Assembly (NCBI GenBank): GCA_020637895.1
Contig: JACKJP010000004.1
Coordinates: forward strand, 256,326-320,325
Reading direction: 5' to 3'
DNA length: 64,000 bases
DNA from: Rhodobiaceae bacterium
Lineage (GTDB): Bacteria > Pseudomonadota > Alphaproteobacteria > Rhizobiales > Tepidamorphaceae
Shown here: one piece after another, positions 61,841 to 64,000 of the stretch
Position numbering within the stretch: position 1 is the first letter of the stretch
Layout of the letters: every line of letters starts with the position of its first letter
Notes under the pieces: generated by a model
Told to the model about the DNA's origin: nothing
The model's input: the letters and a program-made list of their open reading frames with translations, nothing else
Databases searched by the model: none
Made by a program: the position numbers and the translations under genes

Positions 61841-62755
61841 TCAAGGGGCGGTCTCGCGCCGACGGGCATGGTCGAATGCGAAGCGCCGCTCCAGACGTGC
61901 ATTCAGTTCCGCCCCGATGATGATGACGTAGGTCGATACGTAGAACCACATCATCACGCCGATAACCGTGCCGAGCGAACCATAGGCGGCACCGTAATTG
62001 GCGAAATTGGCAAGATAGAAGGCAAAGGCCGCCGATGCTGTCATCCATGCCAGCGTCGCTATTGCAGACCCCGGCGACAGCCAGCGCAATGTCCGCCGCG
62101 ACCGGTTGGGACCCCATCGATAAAGCACGGTAATCGCTATGTTGACGACAATGAACAGGAGCAGCGGCGAGCCGATCGCACCGATATAGCCCGGAACGCT
62201 CTCAAGGCCGAAGACCGATAGCACGATCGGAACGGCGACGAGTATGTTGACGATGAGCGAACCGAAAAGCACCGCGCAGATCGTGAAGAACAGGCTGACT
62301 CCAAGCAGCCGCAGGAAGCTGCGAGCTTCGATATCGCCGTAAACATCGTTGATCGCACTGAACAGGGCGCGCATGCCGTTATTGGCGCTCCACAGCGAAA
62401 ACAATGCCGACCCGACAAGAGACAGGCTCAGCGTCTCGCGCTGCGTGGCATTGATGCGCTGCAGTTCGCCGGTGATCAGGTCCAGCGCCGAGGGAGGAAC
62501 AAATCCCTGCAGAAGATCGACATGGTCCCTGATTCTCGTCGGATCGGCGACGAGACCATAAACCGAGACGAACACCGCAAGGGCGGGGAAGATCGCAAGA
62601 ACGATGTAAAAGGTCACGCCTGCCGCCGCGCGTCCACTGTCCGGATTGGCAATGCTGGCCACGACGTCGCCCGCCATACCGGCGGTTGCCCGGTTCAGAC
62701 GCTGCCAGCCGCGTTGCAGGAACCCGGCGTCCGCAGCGGTTTCCTCAATTGCCAT
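61841..62755 (-). CDS. YihY/BrkB-family inner-membrane protein
   Basis: This 304-residue protein has about six transmembrane helices and the family motifs GVTFYIVLAIFPALAVFVS, GSALFSLWSANNGMRALFSAINDVY, and the C-terminal GTVIGVMMWFYVSTYVIIIGAELNARL. Formerly mis-called ribonuclease BN. Function unknown. ATG 62755 with GGGAACG upstream gives the normal start; the longer frame to 62905 has no homology. Confidence 0.88.
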   Translation of the reverse strand: MAIEETAADAGFLQRGWQRLNRATAGMAGDVVASIANPDSGRAAAGVTFYIVLAIFPALAVFVSVYGLVADPTRIRDHVDLLQGFVPPSALDLITGELQRINATQRETLSLSLVGSALFSLWSANNGMRALFSAINDVYGDIEARSFLRLLGVSLFFTICAVLFGSLIVNILVAVPIVLSVFGLESVPGYIGAIGSPLLLFIVVNIAITVLYRWGPNRSRRTLRWLSPGSAIATLAWMTASAAFAFYLANFANYGAAYGSLGTVIGVMMWFYVSTYVIIIGAELNARLERRFAFDHARRRETAP

Positions 62756-62949
62756 GTTTCGTTCCCGGCACTGATTGCTCCGGCACTCGGTATCCGCCAT
62801 TCGCTCCATGCTCACCCAATACTCCCCATATTGCAAAGCCTGTCCTGCAAATGCATTGCCGCTTTGAACGGAACGCCGACGGTCCCTCCAACGTTTCCCA
62901 ATCATGCAGAAGGCCCGCCTCCCGGCGGTGCCAGATGGGAGATGAGATC

Positions 62950-63234
62950 ATGTCCAATGAACCCAGCATGTCGGTTCCTCGCAGTGAAAATGTTGGCACG
63001 GAACTCGGTGCAAAGCCGATTGCGGCGAACGCTGCCCGTGAAGCGGTGCGAAACAGCCTCGACCACCTCAAGAAGAAGCGCGCCAGCAAGAAGTCCGCTG
63101 ACGACCGGAAGGAAAGCGGCAAATCGACGGCGGAACGCAGGAAGGACAAGAAGGAAGACGCCCAACTGAACGAGGGCCTTGAGGAGTCGTTTCCCGCAAG
63201 TGATGTTCCGGCAAGCATCAACCCGACGCGATGA
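62950..63234 (+). CDS. Small Lys-rich conserved protein
   Basis: This 94-residue hydrophilic protein has a charged middle part (LKKKRASKKSADDRKESGKS) and the C-terminal signature LNEGLEESFPASDVPASINP, which recurs in small rhizobial proteins of unknown function. ATG 62950 has GGGAGATGAG upstream; an ATG at 62935 is an alternative. No known role. Confidence 0.65.
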   Translation: MSNEPSMSVPRSENVGTELGAKPIAANAAREAVRNSLDHLKKKRASKKSADDRKESGKSTAERRKDKKEDAQLNEGLEESFPASDVPASINPTR

Positions 63235-63305
63235 CGAACTTGCCGGCGGTGTGATTACCGACTTGTCGCTTCACGGTGACGGCAAATGGCACTAGCTTTC
63301 GTTGA

Positions 63306-63656
63306 ATGTCGCTCAAGCCGCCATCAGCCCTGAAAGCATCGGCCAACGGTCGCAATGACCGTGGTTCTCCCTTCGCCGCGCTTGAACACGAGTTGTTCAC
63401 CGAGCAGGCCGGTACACTTATCCGCATCACGCGCCAGTTTGAGGCGGCATTGGAGGCCCTGAAAACCTGCGACGAGACGGATTCGAAACGCCAGCGCAGA
63501 ACAGCCGAAGCTGCAAAGGCGCTCTGGATGCTCGTTGTCCAGCGCGAATGTCTCGGGCTTCACGGAACGGCACGTCTGATTGCCGACTACGACGTTCCCG
63601 CCGAAGTGCGACGATTGTCCGGCGTTGCTATTCCGCCGCTCCGGCGGCGCCGGTAA
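63306..63656 (+). CDS. DUF6665 family protein
   Basis: This 116-residue protein has LEHELFTEQAGTLIRITRQFEAALEAL, AKALWMLVVQRECLGLHG and DYDVPAEVRRLSGV, matching the small DUF6665 family. Function unknown. Its 3' end overlaps the convergent gene at 63628 by 29 bp. Confidence 0.7.
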   Translation: MSLKPPSALKASANGRNDRGSPFAALEHELFTEQAGTLIRITRQFEAALEALKTCDETDSKRQRRTAEAAKALWMLVVQRECLGLHGTARLIADYDVPAEVRRLSGVAIPPLRRRR

Positions 63657-64000
63657 ATTCCGCGACGATCTGTTCGGGCACTTTCGGCAGAGAGCTTCCG
63701 AGCAGCGGCTGCATCAGGTCTACCAGACCGGGGTCGCTGACGATTGCCATTCTTTCTTCCGGCGTTACCCAGCCACGCAGCTCATCAAGGTCGTTGGCCT
63801 CGACGATCTTTCGCGCCGCTGTCAGCCGAGCGGTATCGGGCCGCCCCCTGGGCATCGCGACCGGTTTGCCGAGTGCGGCGAAATGGTCGGTTCGCGCCAC
63901 CGAATTGCCGACAAGAATCTCCAGCACGTCCTCATCGTTTTCGGATTGGTATTTCCGGAGCAGTTCGTCGCGCGCCGACGCGATCGCCGGCGGATCGATT
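63628..64000 (-). CDS. Hypothetical protein, partial (runs off the window)
   Basis: This frame is open to the window edge; at least 123 residues are seen (from IDPPAIASARDELLRKYQSE to the stop). It contains LEILVGNSVARTDHFAALG, RGWVTPEERMAIVSD and PLLGSSLPKVPEQIVAEFTG. I do not recognise the family. The start lies beyond base 64000. Confidence 0.6.
   Translation of the reverse strand, partial: IDPPAIASARDELLRKYQSENDEDVLEILVGNSVARTDHFAALGKPVAMPRGRPDTARLTAARKIVEANDLDELRGWVTPEERMAIVSDPGLVDLMQPLLGSSLPKVPEQIVAEFTGAAGAAE

Overview
The window is ordinary-looking alphaproteobacterial chromosome, most likely from the order Hyphomicrobiales (Rhizobiales). The evidence is the GC-rich, densely packed coding, frequent 4-bp ATGA/GTGA gene overlaps, and familiar rhizobial neighbourhoods: uvrC-pgsA-moaD-moaE; ilvE-marR-ompR-envZ; lgt-midA-pgeF-prs-rplY-pth-ychF; petABC-trmL; and moxR-DUF58-DUF4159 next to CCA transferase and CoA pyrophosphatase. 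The genus cannot be told from the sequence. I see no rRNA, tRNA, CRISPR array, insertion sequence or prophage.

Layout. 0-10 kb: the end of uvrC, pgsA, molybdopterin synthase (moaD, moaE), a GGDEF-EAL c-di-GMP protein, a methyltransferase and ilvE (both with apparent frameshifts), a MarR-response regulator-sensor kinase operon, a CsaA-like protein, proC and a YbjN protein. 10-25 kb: a UbiK-like factor, lgt, midA, an O-acyltransferase, pgeF, a lipoprotein, prs, a flavin reductase, rplY, pth, ychF, two MaoC dehydratases, an FkbM methyltransferase, small membrane proteins, apt and mtnP. 25-33 kb: the cytochrome bc1 operon, trmL, a TetR regulator, a DUF2852 protein with a strong palindromic operator, hemF, a one-domain asparaginase-like protein, CCA transferase, DUF6111, CoA pyrophosphatase and DUF1285. 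33.9-40.7 kb: a four-gene MoxR ATPase / DUF58 / DUF4159 / large membrane protein operon. 40.7-51.5 kb: GNAT, LysR-GST pair, Nudix, phosphoesterase, DUF1194, DUF1127, LysR, IclR and an AidB-like acyl-CoA dehydrogenase.

51.7-61.8 kb is the most interesting part. It is a leftward corrinoid methyl-transfer locus: a RACo/RamA-type ferredoxin-ASKHA reactivation ATPase, a small phasin-like protein, a pterin-binding (methyltetrahydrofolate) methyltransferase, a 'virulence factor' family protein, DUF1638, a Crp/Fnr-type regulator and a stand-alone B12-binding corrinoid protein. No substrate-specific or homocysteine methyltransferase is present. The parts match those described for split methionine synthases and for corrinoid demethylases. 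A palindrome resembling the methionine-cycle SahR operator lies directly upstream of the pterin-binding gene. Two soluble PAS-repeat chemoreceptors (four and two PAS domains, each with an exact 122-residue period) sit inside the locus. The window closes with a YihY/BrkB membrane protein and small conserved proteins.
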